Below are positions 47,401-57,100 of a stretch of 64,000 nt of DNA, one piece after another (position 1 is the first letter of the stretch; each line of letters opens with the position of its first letter). Source of the stretch: Thunnus maccoyii (taxonomy: Eukaryota > Chordata > Actinopteri > Scombriformes > Scombridae); contig NC_056548.1 in NCBI RefSeq assembly GCF_910596095.1, positions 17,942,651 to 18,006,650 of the forward strand, given 5' to 3'. The position numbers were made by a program, and so were the translations under genes. The notes below the pieces were generated by a model, which was not told the DNA's origin, searched no databases, and saw nothing but the letters and a program-made list of their open reading frames with translations.

Positions 47401-47950
47401 TTTAAACATCTGTAGAGTGCAAACATACTTTGCATGACAGACTGGACAAAACATGCATTGTGTTTTACTACTGGAATGACACTGGAGGAAAAAAACAAAT
47501 CAGCAATAGTAATCATTTATAGTGGATTTAGAGGCATGTGGCTTTTAGTATGTTTGTCATGTGGGACAGCATAGTAGCACTGTAACTCAATATTTCCCCA
47601 CAGCACATGGGTGTAAATTGTTTCTCAACTATGTGTAAGCTGCAGGTGGATAGTGTGAAGTGCACAGTACAGAAGCAGATACTCCTGTCACATGTAAATC
47701 AGCGGCAACTACATATTCAGAACTTTACCTTGGGTAGGTCAGTGGCGCCCCGGATCCCCTTCCCCAAAGCTTCACCATCAGGGTGGATTCGACCCACATG
47801 GCGCCACATCCTCTCCCAAGTCTCCTCATCCACCGGAAGGCCTCCTCTGTTAACATAGAAAGGCACCCCTCCATCCCTCATCTCTTCTTCGCCTTCATCC
47901 TCCTGCTCCTCATCTCTCTCCTCCGTTGAGCCCTCAGTGGCCCTCAGCAT
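44465..47950 (-). CDS. vash1: Vasohibin-1, tubulin tyrosine carboxypeptidase
   Basis: Minus-strand exons 47950-47729, 47210-47122, 46663-46607, 46121-46047, 45795-45414, 44861-44752, 44537-44465; 1008 bp, 335 residues. Vasohibins, with the small partner SVBP, remove the C-terminal tyrosine of alpha-tubulin; VASH1 is also an endothelial angiogenesis inhibitor. The catalytic set is visible: Cys in LPIKCLEAVILG, His in FFHHIVLGVHSGGRFGALGM, then Ser in MSRREDL. Also conserved are VPFYVNRGGLPVDEETWERM, SHDPHSVEQIEWKHS and the C-terminal NGYQIRV. The N terminus is acidic and shorter than in human. The start at 47950 is the only ATG in that open frame, which stays open further upstream without another ATG, so an upstream exon is possible. 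Two introns have U12-like features. Confidence 0.95.
45796..46046 (-). other. vash1: Candidate U12-type GT-AG intron of vash1 (weaker)
   Basis: The donor GTATCTTTAC differs from the U12 consensus GTATCCTTT at one core base, and the acceptor side has TCCTTGAC (core at 45810-45816) about 14 nt before the terminal AG. Length 251 bp. The junction reads LG-I-YLTNNMP in frame. A U2 reading of the same borders is possible. Confidence 0.5.
46664..47121 (-). other. vash1: U12-type GT-AG intron of vash1
   Basis: The donor GTATCCTTTGG is a perfect U12 match. The branch core CCTTAAC at 46676-46682 lies about 13 nt before the terminal AG. The junction restores IRELQ-YNHTGTQFF, the family sequence. Length 458 bp. 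Confidence 0.85.
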
Positions 47951-49287
47951 CCCTCCTCTGCAAAGGAAGTCGACAGATTCCTGGCACAGAAATGTCCTGA
48001 CTGATGCCTTGGACCTTTCACTGGTTAATCTGCTTGCAGGTTTAAGTAGGTTCCCACAACAGATGGCCAACTCATGACATCCAGCAGCTTATGGCACCAG
48101 TGTCTCAAAAAGGCTTCAAAGGTGGTGTCTTTACTGTAAAGGTGATCTGCTGTGAATAAAACGAGCCTCTATAGTTGAAGCAGGTGAAATGATTTCAAGT
48201 TAATTTTTAACTGTTTTTTTCGAATATCCAATGACTTTGCAATATAACTCCTCAACACTTTGGGATGAATCTATTTGACTACAGGCCATTCAATAATCAC
48301 ATATTCAGGAAAATAAATATATAAGGTGAAATATCCATAGGATGTGTAGCCTCTTATAGTGGCGATATTGTTAGTGTTCAACAAGCAAACACAAGCCCGT
48401 TAATATAACGCTATCACTGCTATTGCAGTCTATAAGAGGATTGACTCTGCAGACAACAAAGTATTAGAAATTACTAACTCCCAGTACCGTTAGAGGTCAT
48501 TCAATCCAGCAAATCAGTGTTGCTGTACAATCGCATCTCCCGACACTCCTTAGACGTCCAGTTCATCTCCGTTTCAGTAAATGATTTCCTTCCATGTCAG
48601 CCGGTTCATTGTTCGGGAAGATGCTCTTGGCTTCAGTGACTGCGGCTTGGATTCACGTCCAACGAGCCGCTCAGACAGACACTCCCAGACCTCCGTCGAC
48701 TGCGCATGCTCTCTACTTAAGGGATGATCTCAGCTGTGACAAATGCTGCATTCAGGTGCTTTCCGTTACAAATACGCTTATCATATGTTGAAATACTGTA
48801 GGTTAGAAACTGTGCCAAAATACACATTTTTGTCTTTGTTTTTATTTACTATTGCAGCGGTATAGTGTTTTATAACGTGCAGAGAGAATGAAGAAAAAAA
48901 CACTTCAGATCTTTATTTAAAAAATAACAAATAAATTAAAAAACCTAAATTTGCAGAAACATTCTTACCATCAGTTTATATTCATTGTTGCTCTAATCTC
49001 AACGTCACATTAGACTGTTGTGTAGCTCTTTATAAACCTCTTCCCTCCCATTTCCACTTTGTTGAGCACTAAAACACCCTTCCACGGTAATATGAACAAT
49101 GAACCTAAAAATAGGATATTTAAAAAGACAGACGCTTGTAAACGCTACACAACTGTTAAAATACTAACATAACCCTAGGTTATCTTTTCCCATAGAAAAA
49201 TAGCACCTTTGCTGATATGCCTCTACTCATTTGAGGTGCTGAAAAAAAAACAATGAAACTGAAGACAATGTGCTCTGCAACAATTCA
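47951..49287. other. Region between vash1 and fcf1 (same strand)
   Basis: Holds the vash1 leader and promoter side (open frame without ATG to about 48070; GC-rich patch around 48500-48720) and the 3' flank of fcf1. No further gene or recognised repeat. Confidence 0.5.
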
Positions 49288-49293
49288 TTTATT
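49288..49293 (-). terminator. fcf1: fcf1 polyadenylation signal
   Basis: AATAAA on the minus strand (TTTATT on plus), about 200 bases after the fcf1 stop codon. Confidence 0.6.
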
Positions 49294-49490
49294 CACTTCC
49301 AATAACCAAAGGTTACAACATTTTTATAAGAACAAAACTTAAAGTAATTAGCAGTTATATCAGAAATCCCCCCTTCTCTCCAAATCAAACTTCAAAACCG
49401 CCCAGTATCTTCAATATACATAAAAAGAAAAAATAATATTTAACAGGAAACTTCAGTCTATTTACAGGTCCAGCTCAGTTGGGAGAAAAA

Positions 49491-49627
49491 TTAAAATCTT
49501 GGAGCACCATAGTCATCAGGCATCCGTTCAATATTGTACCTTTATTATAAAAAGGAAGAAAAGAAACAGTCAGTATAACACAGTTTTTGGTGATTCAGGA
49601 GTAAAATTTCACATTTTATACAAAAAA

Positions 49628-49667
<40 letters not shown>

Positions 49668-52600
49668 ATATATATTTAAAACACAGTTTGGGATATTGTT
49701 ACCTGTGGTTTGAGATGTACATGATGGGCACTCCAGGGATCTTCCTGACCCTCCTCTTTAGATCTCTGTCCACAGTAGCCAGGATGTAACACTTGTGCTG
49801 TGAAAATATTTTTTAATGTTCTTTTAATGTGCATCTCCCTCTCAGTGCCAAAATATCACAGCGGCTATGTCCAAAGTCCCTCTCCGTTTACTATATAGTG
49901 CACTATATTAACCCTCTGCCATTTTATTTGAGTGCCCGAATGCTGATTGTGTAAATATTACCACTATATAGTGCCCTCAAAAAGTCCACAATGGAATGAA
50001 AAAAAGTAGTGTCCATGGCATGTATACTACTTTCTACTAACAATCCCACAATGCAAAGCTCCACATTTTAAAAGATGTGAAAATAACTGTCTGCGACTCT
50101 AAAGCTGATGGTGATGACGCAACTATGGTTATTATTACTATTGAGTGAACTATTTAGTGTCTATTATACAGTTCCATAGCAGTTTAACTGACATTGTTAC
50201 ATCCAGACTTCTGTCAAACCAGACCAAGCAAATACTGAAAAGCTTCTTTTATCTTGCCCCTAAATGTCCTTGTTGTATAATTATGGGATCAGTTGAATTA
50301 CTGCTAACCATGCTAGCCTTTATAGCTGGCATTACTAAGCTAGTGTTAGCTGTTGGAGGCTAATGTGTTGCTTTTTAAGTAAAGCTAACTGTTAATTTGT
50401 TTGTTTTTTGTTGTTGTTCCCCTTTGCCTTGGATTTGATCACATTATTGTTTTGCGTTATGATGTAATGTTTACTTGTGTGGACCCTAAGAAGAGTAGTT
50501 GCTACCTTGGTAGTGGCTAACAGGGATCCAAATAAATAATATTATAAATAAAATACAGCTAGGCATTGAGTATTTTTGCTTTTACTCTTGTGGACTATTA
50601 GCATGTTTACTGAATTATTACTTTATATAGGAACTTTCTCTGGCAGTATTTTTGTTTCTTACTGTCATGAGGGACATTGTGACCAATTTTACAGCAAGTC
50701 TAATGAATCCAGTTTCCTTGTAACTCTTGTTTATAGTATCTTTCTCTAATTTGTGAGCACCATCATTTAATTTATTGTCCAATACTGTTTTCACAGTTGC
50801 TTTAAGTAAAAACTATAAAGACCAACTGCTGTCTTCAACCTTTTTTGAGTGTGTGTTTAGCTCACTAGTGACAGAAGACAATGTGATAAATTTTAAAAGA
50901 TGTGATACAGACCACCTGTGCTCCAGGGTCAGTCTGTGCATTATGCTCTTGGACTAATGTGTCAGTTTGGACATGTAGTGCATTCTCTGCATATACAATT
51001 TTAGACATGTTTCTGGACACACTTTGCAAGTATGACCCCAGATGACTTAAATCTGTAAACACATATTAACATGTGCATTGTTGTATCTTTGTTTTTTGAG
51101 TTCATAGCCTTTCATTGTTTGTAGATTCGTAATTAACATTATTTTTTCTTTCTTTCTCATGAACTGTCAGTGTGTATCTGTTGATCTGGGATGGAGAGCT
51201 GCTGCATACAATTGCCTTTACAGGGCTAAATAAAGTTGTAGTGAAATGAAATGAATTGAATTGAATGTGGTACAGCCATTTGGTCATCACATACGATCTA
51301 AAAATAATAATAATATAAGTATGAAAACTTCTATGTCTTGTTTACAAGATATTTATGAGTAAGATGAATTCTAATAATATTGATTAGATGGACAGTTTTT
51401 ACAATGCAGGCCTGTACACATTTACTTATGCCCTCTCTGATAATGAATAGCTTTCACTGTCATCTGTCTACTTTTCCATACAAAATATAAGTATTTTGTA
51501 CTTAATATCACACATTCCACACAGCTACAACTAAACATTTAAGTATATTACCTGCGTTACCCTTTGGACCAAACAGTCATCAGCATATGTTCCCTTGTGT
51601 GTGCATGGCAGGCGCTCAAACCTTGGATCCTTGGCTATCCTGCAAAAACAAGGGAAAATGTCAATTTAAGATGAACCTAGAGGCAATAAAAAGAGGTTCA
51701 TGCTCACAATGAACAGCTAACATGAAATCCAAGCTGCTTGTACCTGAGTGCAACTCTGTATTTCATTCCAAGTTTTTCAATTTCAGCCATCACACAGTCT
51801 GTTATATATGGGATACCTGGATTGGACAAAATACAAACAAATTTGGAAATTATGTTATTATGAAATCATCGTACTGAATCACTGTATTGTAATGTATTAT
51901 AATGATGTTGAAATTTGTCATTAATATTTATTATTGGACGACAGCTTATTGGTGCTTACATTTGGCATACAGGCAATCCATCATAGACTGAACAATGTCC
52001 AGTTTGGCCTTGATAGAGAAGTTGATGAAATTGGTATCAACTAGAACGTGGTATGGTGGACCAAGCTGAGTATTGTACTGGAAGAACAGACATGACGGGT
52101 ACTTTGGCCTGCACAAAGAGTTAAAAGAAATCAAGTCAAAGAGCCATCAATCACTATTCATGATAAAATTAAAGCTTTTGTGTGGCCAACTTACACTTCT
52201 CTCTCCTTAAGCTCTGAGGGATCTTTCTTCCTTTTCTCTTTTGCTTTAGCGCGGTCTTTCTCTTTGCTACAAAAACAAACAAGGAGTTAGTTCTTGCACA
52301 GATCTTTAAGATGAAAACATAGCTAATAAATGCTAGTTTGTTCTGTTGAATTTATATGTGAGAATTAGCAGGGACAAAAGGTTGGACAGAAGAAGTAAGA
52401 TGGTTAAACAGTAAGTGACTTTAGCTGGAAAACAAAACAATGAAAAAAAACTATAACTCACAGTCTATTATCTTTCAAATTGATCATCCTCTTCATGGCA
52501 GCAAACTTCTTGGTTTTCTGCTTCCCCTACAGTGACAAAATAACAAAGAAATTGCTTGGTACACAAAGATAACAACCAACAGTTTATACTGTGTTGTTCA

Positions 52601-53148
52601 ATAGCAGGAGAATAAATTACAAATTATGTGAGTGGATAGTGAGAGGGAGAATCCAGCTCACAACACAATGCTGTCACAAGCACTTTATTGATGACGAGAC
52701 AAAATAGAAGATATAGAAATATAGAATATAGAAAAACAAAAGTAGCTTTAATCTAATCAATTGGCACTTACTGAAGTTGTTCTATTGCCAACATTTGACT
52801 AATTTATTTAAAATAACAATATATCAATATCAATAATGCATTTCATTTGTATTGCACTTTTCATTCGTAGTGAATCTGAAAGTGCTACAGCAAATATTCT
52901 GACCAGGATATTTAGACTGATGACTCTAAAATATATTTAGATAACCACTCATGTTTAGCTGCCGATGCTTGTATGTATACGTGCTCTGGTATTCAGCTTA
53001 CTTACTGCTAGCTAACTTAGCTCGGTGGCTTGACTGCCAAAAAGCTTCAATGCCTCGTTAATAATATACAAAATATCAAACTTTAAAGGACAGCAATTAT
53101 CAAGACAACCCTACTGTAGATATGACACAGTTAGAAATTACATACCAT
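49491..53148 (-). CDS. fcf1: rRNA-processing protein FCF1 (PIN domain, small-subunit processome)
   Basis: Eight minus-strand exons: 53148-53146, 52526-52462, 52266-52195, 52108-51960, 51816-51744, 51639-51552, 49797-49703, 49539-49491; 594 bp, 197 residues (human 198). Nucleolar PIN-domain protein of the small-subunit processome needed for early 18S rRNA cleavages. A basic N terminus ([14 protein letters not shown]) is followed by [32 protein letters not shown] (first PIN acidic residue), [28 protein letters not shown] and the near-invariant end [15 protein letters not shown]. Extremely conserved, so confidence is high. The first coding exon contains only the start codon. A 1.75-kb intron between exons 6 and 7 holds repeat debris. 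Divergent from arel1. Confidence 0.97.
49630..49665 (+). repeat. CA dinucleotide microsatellite
   Basis: Eighteen uninterrupted CA units in the last fcf1 intron, followed by a short TA run to about 49676. Confidence 0.95.
50470..50550 (+). mobile_element. LINE 3'-tail-like fragment in fcf1 intron 6
   Basis: The segment GTGGACCCTAAGAAGAGTAG, an imperfect stem-loop (TTGCTACCTTGGTAGTGG) and GGATCCAAATAAATAATA resemble the conserved 3' end of fish L2/CR1-type LINEs (GGGGATCC followed by a short tail). Only a 5'-truncated stub; family assignment from memory. Confidence 0.45.
51160..51270 (+). mobile_element. Second LINE-like 3' tail with ATTGA repeats
   Basis: ATTGCCTTTACAGGGCTAAATAAAGT followed by AAATGAAATGAATTGAATTG. 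This is the pattern of a truncated non-LTR element ending in a short tandem repeat. It is independent of the fragment about 600 bases upstream. Confidence 0.4.
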
Positions 53149-54169
53149 GCTTTAAATGTTAAGAAGACAGAGCTCGTTAGCCGCTTTGCTTTCCCCTCGT
53201 GTGTGTCGATTGCTCGTGACGTCATCAAAAAATCGACACGTTTTCTGCGCATGTTCCGGTTGCTAAGCTAATGCCTAGAGACGAAGGTAGATACAGTGTT
53301 TAATATCACGGGATTAAAGGGTGTTTTTTTGCAATAACAGAGTGTTGCTCTGTGTGGCTGTATTATTACAAGTCGTGTCTTGTGAATATGTTGTGACGTG
53401 AATCTTGATAACTGCCCGAGTTTTAGCGACGAGCTTTTCTGAAATCCCGCTGACATTGTTGGCTAACTTTGCTAGCTGTTAGCTGTTGTGCTTCCGTTCG
53501 CTAGTAGCAGTTTGTCATATACGATGCTAACGGTTGTTAACAGCAGGTCCAGGTGTAAACAGACAAGCGAGGATTGATGATATTGCAGTTACGCATCTTG
53601 ACGGTATTCTCTGGTGTTTTGAAATGTTATTCAAGCACGGCGAACATTACTAAAGCTGACTGTTTGGATAGGTTAGTTAGTTGGCTGTGTGGTTGTTTAT
53701 GACTGTGGTTAGCACGTCTAGCTCATAATTATCAGCATCCTCTAGACCATTGTTGTTGGGATTTGAATGTTAATGTATCGTGGTTTTCTGTGATGGTAGA
53801 TTGTCTCCGGGGTTAACTGTTAACATAGGCTGGTGAGACATTCTTTAGCCAAGTTGTTCATGCATATTTCAGTGTTGTGGATTACTGATAATGTTATTCT
53901 TCCATCAGCCAACACTTCTGCGAGATGATACTTAAATATTGATGCTTTGTTGAGTTGGCAGAGCAGCTGAAGCTCCCAAAAAGGGTTTTAGTTGTTTTCC
54001 ATCTCTTTGACTAGTGTTCCTCTCTAGAATAATCAATACTTGTGTCTAGCTGTTTCCTTCTGTGGAGCCTGAAGCAGTTTTTTTTCTTCCACCGTAGGAG
54101 ATTTGACTTGCCCCCTTGTGAGTGGCAGTTTTCCTGTGAGCACAGAGGGGTCTGAGTGAAGGCTGAAAG
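53149..54169. promoter_or_regulatory. Divergent promoter and leader region of fcf1 and arel1
   Basis: One kilobase between the fcf1 start codon and the arel1 uORF. The fcf1-proximal 150 bases are CpG-containing and include a palindromic cAMP-response element. A likely acceptor (TTTCTTCCACCGTAG, about 54100) suggests arel1 has an upstream untranslated exon. No other gene seen. Confidence 0.5.
53217..53224. promoter_or_regulatory. Full palindromic CRE
   Basis: TGACGTCA, about 70 bases upstream of the fcf1 start codon in the shared fcf1-arel1 promoter. A CREB/ATF site would act on both directions. Confidence 0.55.
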
Positions 54170-54178
54170 ATGGTCTGA
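54170..54178 (+). promoter_or_regulatory. arel1: Two-codon uORF overlapping the arel1 start
   Basis: ATG GTC TGA ends in TGATG, so its stop shares a base with the main ATG at 54178. Ribosomes could terminate and reinitiate at once. The context of the main ATG (TGATGGAC) is moderate. Confidence 0.6.
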
Positions 54179-57100
54179 TGGACCGCCGCTTCTTCCTGAC
54201 CTTCCTCTTCTGTTCTGTGTCGTGGATCTTCTTCTGGGAAGTGCGCTGGAAGAAAGGCAAAGAAAGTCAGATTGAGGAATGGCTCCAAGGACATAGCCTT
54301 TCTCAATACAGACACTTATTTGAAGGTCAGTGGGTTGTCTTCAGTTGAGATTTACATTACCAATACAACTTGGTTGATGATCATCTCCAGGATGAAGTAA
54401 GCAGGTGTAGTCTCAGTGACCTGCACAAGGACACTTCTGCTGGACAGGTTATTATTGCTGGAAAAAAACACATTTACTGGTTAAGATGGCTTAACCAGCA
54501 CCTGACAGAGTTTCTGCAGAAATACCAGGGATAAGAGTCATGTTTAACTCGGTTTTAGCTATGTTTAATGCAGTGAGATTGTATTTCTTATTGCTCTGAC
54601 CCATATCATTTTGGTTTTGAATACAGAATACTCAGACTCATGAGATACATGTGGCATGCATGAACAATCAGCACAGACTTAAATTCTCGTTATAATAGAC
54701 TATAATGACAATTTAAGCATGTGCTGAGGCATTACTGATTTGCTGGCTAGTTTATGCATGGGGATTTTTATGCGCTGTTCATGTGTCATCCAGATGTACA
54801 CACACTGGAGGAACTGAGTCTGAGTGTACTGACTCGTCTCGAAGAGGTGGTAAAGGAACAGCAGCGCTGGAGGGAAATTGCTGAGGCCCACATCCAGCTG
54901 CTCCGAGACTTTGCCTTCCAGGAGTGGCTTTGTTCCCAGAACCTGGAGCACTATTACCATACGTAAGCAATGGCAGGTCTTAACTTTACATTTACATTAA
55001 TCTCACATGCAATCGTGAGCAGCTTTTCTTTTCAGAAACAATTACTTGCTGGCATGTCATAAATGTAGATTTTGCCTGGCATAGTTTTTTAATGCCTCAC
55101 ATTAGTTAAGTGGTTATTGTCATGCTTAATGCTGGCTAACACAGACCATGTTTATTTATGTCCACTTGAGGGCAGCCTCTCCATTCACGACTAGCTGAGT
55201 TTGCTGACACTGAGATGTGGAGGCTGCAGTGTTTCAGAGTCACTGCAGTAAAAAGTATTCTTTAGAGACTGTTAGTGTGAGACCCTGCTGCACTGCAGAT
55301 GTTTGTGCGTGTGTGTTACATGCTCTCTATTGATGCAATCAGAACCAGCTATGACAAGTAGTTATCACTTCATCAAAATTCTGCCTGTGTGCTCTACCTC
55401 CATATGAACAAAGTCAATTGTTATGTTTCTAAAGGTCACTCATGTGTCACAAAAACATAGTATCTTGTTTTTATGGAAGATTGTTCAACGTTTCTAAAGT
55501 GATACAGTCTCACATTTCTGAAGGTCATGGTGCATGCTATCACTGCCTCGATTGCTATTTTGATTGACTGGACTTTAAATTCTAATTACTCACATAACTA
55601 TGGTTGAGTATTTAATTCAGCAACTAACTGTGTTGTAACTGAAGATGATTTTTGCACTCATTAACTGGCTCAAGATATTGTACTGTAAATGTGGAAGTTA
55701 AAATTGCAGACTCATCTAAGCCTCTCATGACTTTAGATATATATATATACCCAAATAAAATGAGGATGAAGTTTATTTTTCAATTACCATCATTATCACA
55801 ATAATCATCAGCAAATACAAGGTAGATAATATCCCACAGTGCACAGTGTGAACTGGACTCAGCAGCATGCTAGTAAATCCACATTTAACATAGCGTAAGA
55901 TGGAAAAAGTGATGGTAGATACTTTAGCTTTGTTGCCAGAGACAGTGTCCATGGAAAAAATCACACATTTATTTTTATGTAAAAAGTTAAGATTTTTAAG
56001 TGTTGGATTTAAAATGCATGATAAAATGAAAATGTTAAAAAAAAGTGTTATTTTTAGTCACTGAAATAAGTGATAATACTGCTAGAAGATTTTCCTCTTA
56101 TTTCAGTAATTATTGAGATAATTTTGTGTGCTACAATAATTTAATTGCATCTGTTAAGGAAGTAGTTTTAATGGTTACCATTTATCAAGTAAGCAGTTTT
56201 TTCTCTACTATGCTCATCTAGACTCATCCATGTAATTAAATCTTCCTCATGAACACCACTTTTATCTTAAATCTTTATGATATGGCCAAATGCAACATGC
56301 CACACCTCTCTCTGCTCCTTGTTGATGAAACTAAGGAATTTAGCTGATAAGATCGAGGGCACTCTTGTAAAGAGTTGAGCAAAAACTATTGTTTGTTTTG
56401 TGTGTGGGAAAGTCTGTTGTCTGGAGTTAAAGCGTCAGTCTTGCTCAATAGACGAGAAGTAACACATAGTAGTGACGGTAGTGTTGTATGACCAAAGACT
56501 ATAATTGTGAAGTAAGTAGGCAGTTCTCGTCAATCAACTACTTCATATACTTTCACTTTTGTTTTCCACTGCAGACTGAAGACTTTGGGTTGTATGAATC
56601 TGGATGACCTATCACAGTTTGACTATCAACTGCAGCTCTCTCTAGCTGCCTGGGGATATTATTACGAAGACTACATAAAGTTGTCTACAGGCATCAAGAT
56701 CCTCCAGACGTCCAGAGGGAGTCGTGACCAGGACTACGAGATCCGGCTGGTGCACAGCCTTGCTGAAAGGCGTCTGAATGAGAAGTGGTCAATTGGTAAG
56801 ATATTTCTGCGCTGAAAGGGTTTCAGCTTGGGTTGTTTACCACAGCTGCATAGTGTCAAGGTTCATATAAATGTAAAATGTGTGACTTCAGGTGGATTTT
56901 ACTGATGCTAAGTGGTATTATGTGTTTCTATAAATCTTTTTACTACAAGAGTCACAGATCATTTGAAAATAGCTTAAAAGTGTTGTAATGGAGAAGTTCA
57001 GTGTTGCATCATCTCTTTGTATAACCCAACATCTGTTTGTTTTTCTGTCTTTTCTCTCTGATAAAAACACAGCATACCCTCACAATTAGGATAAATGTGG

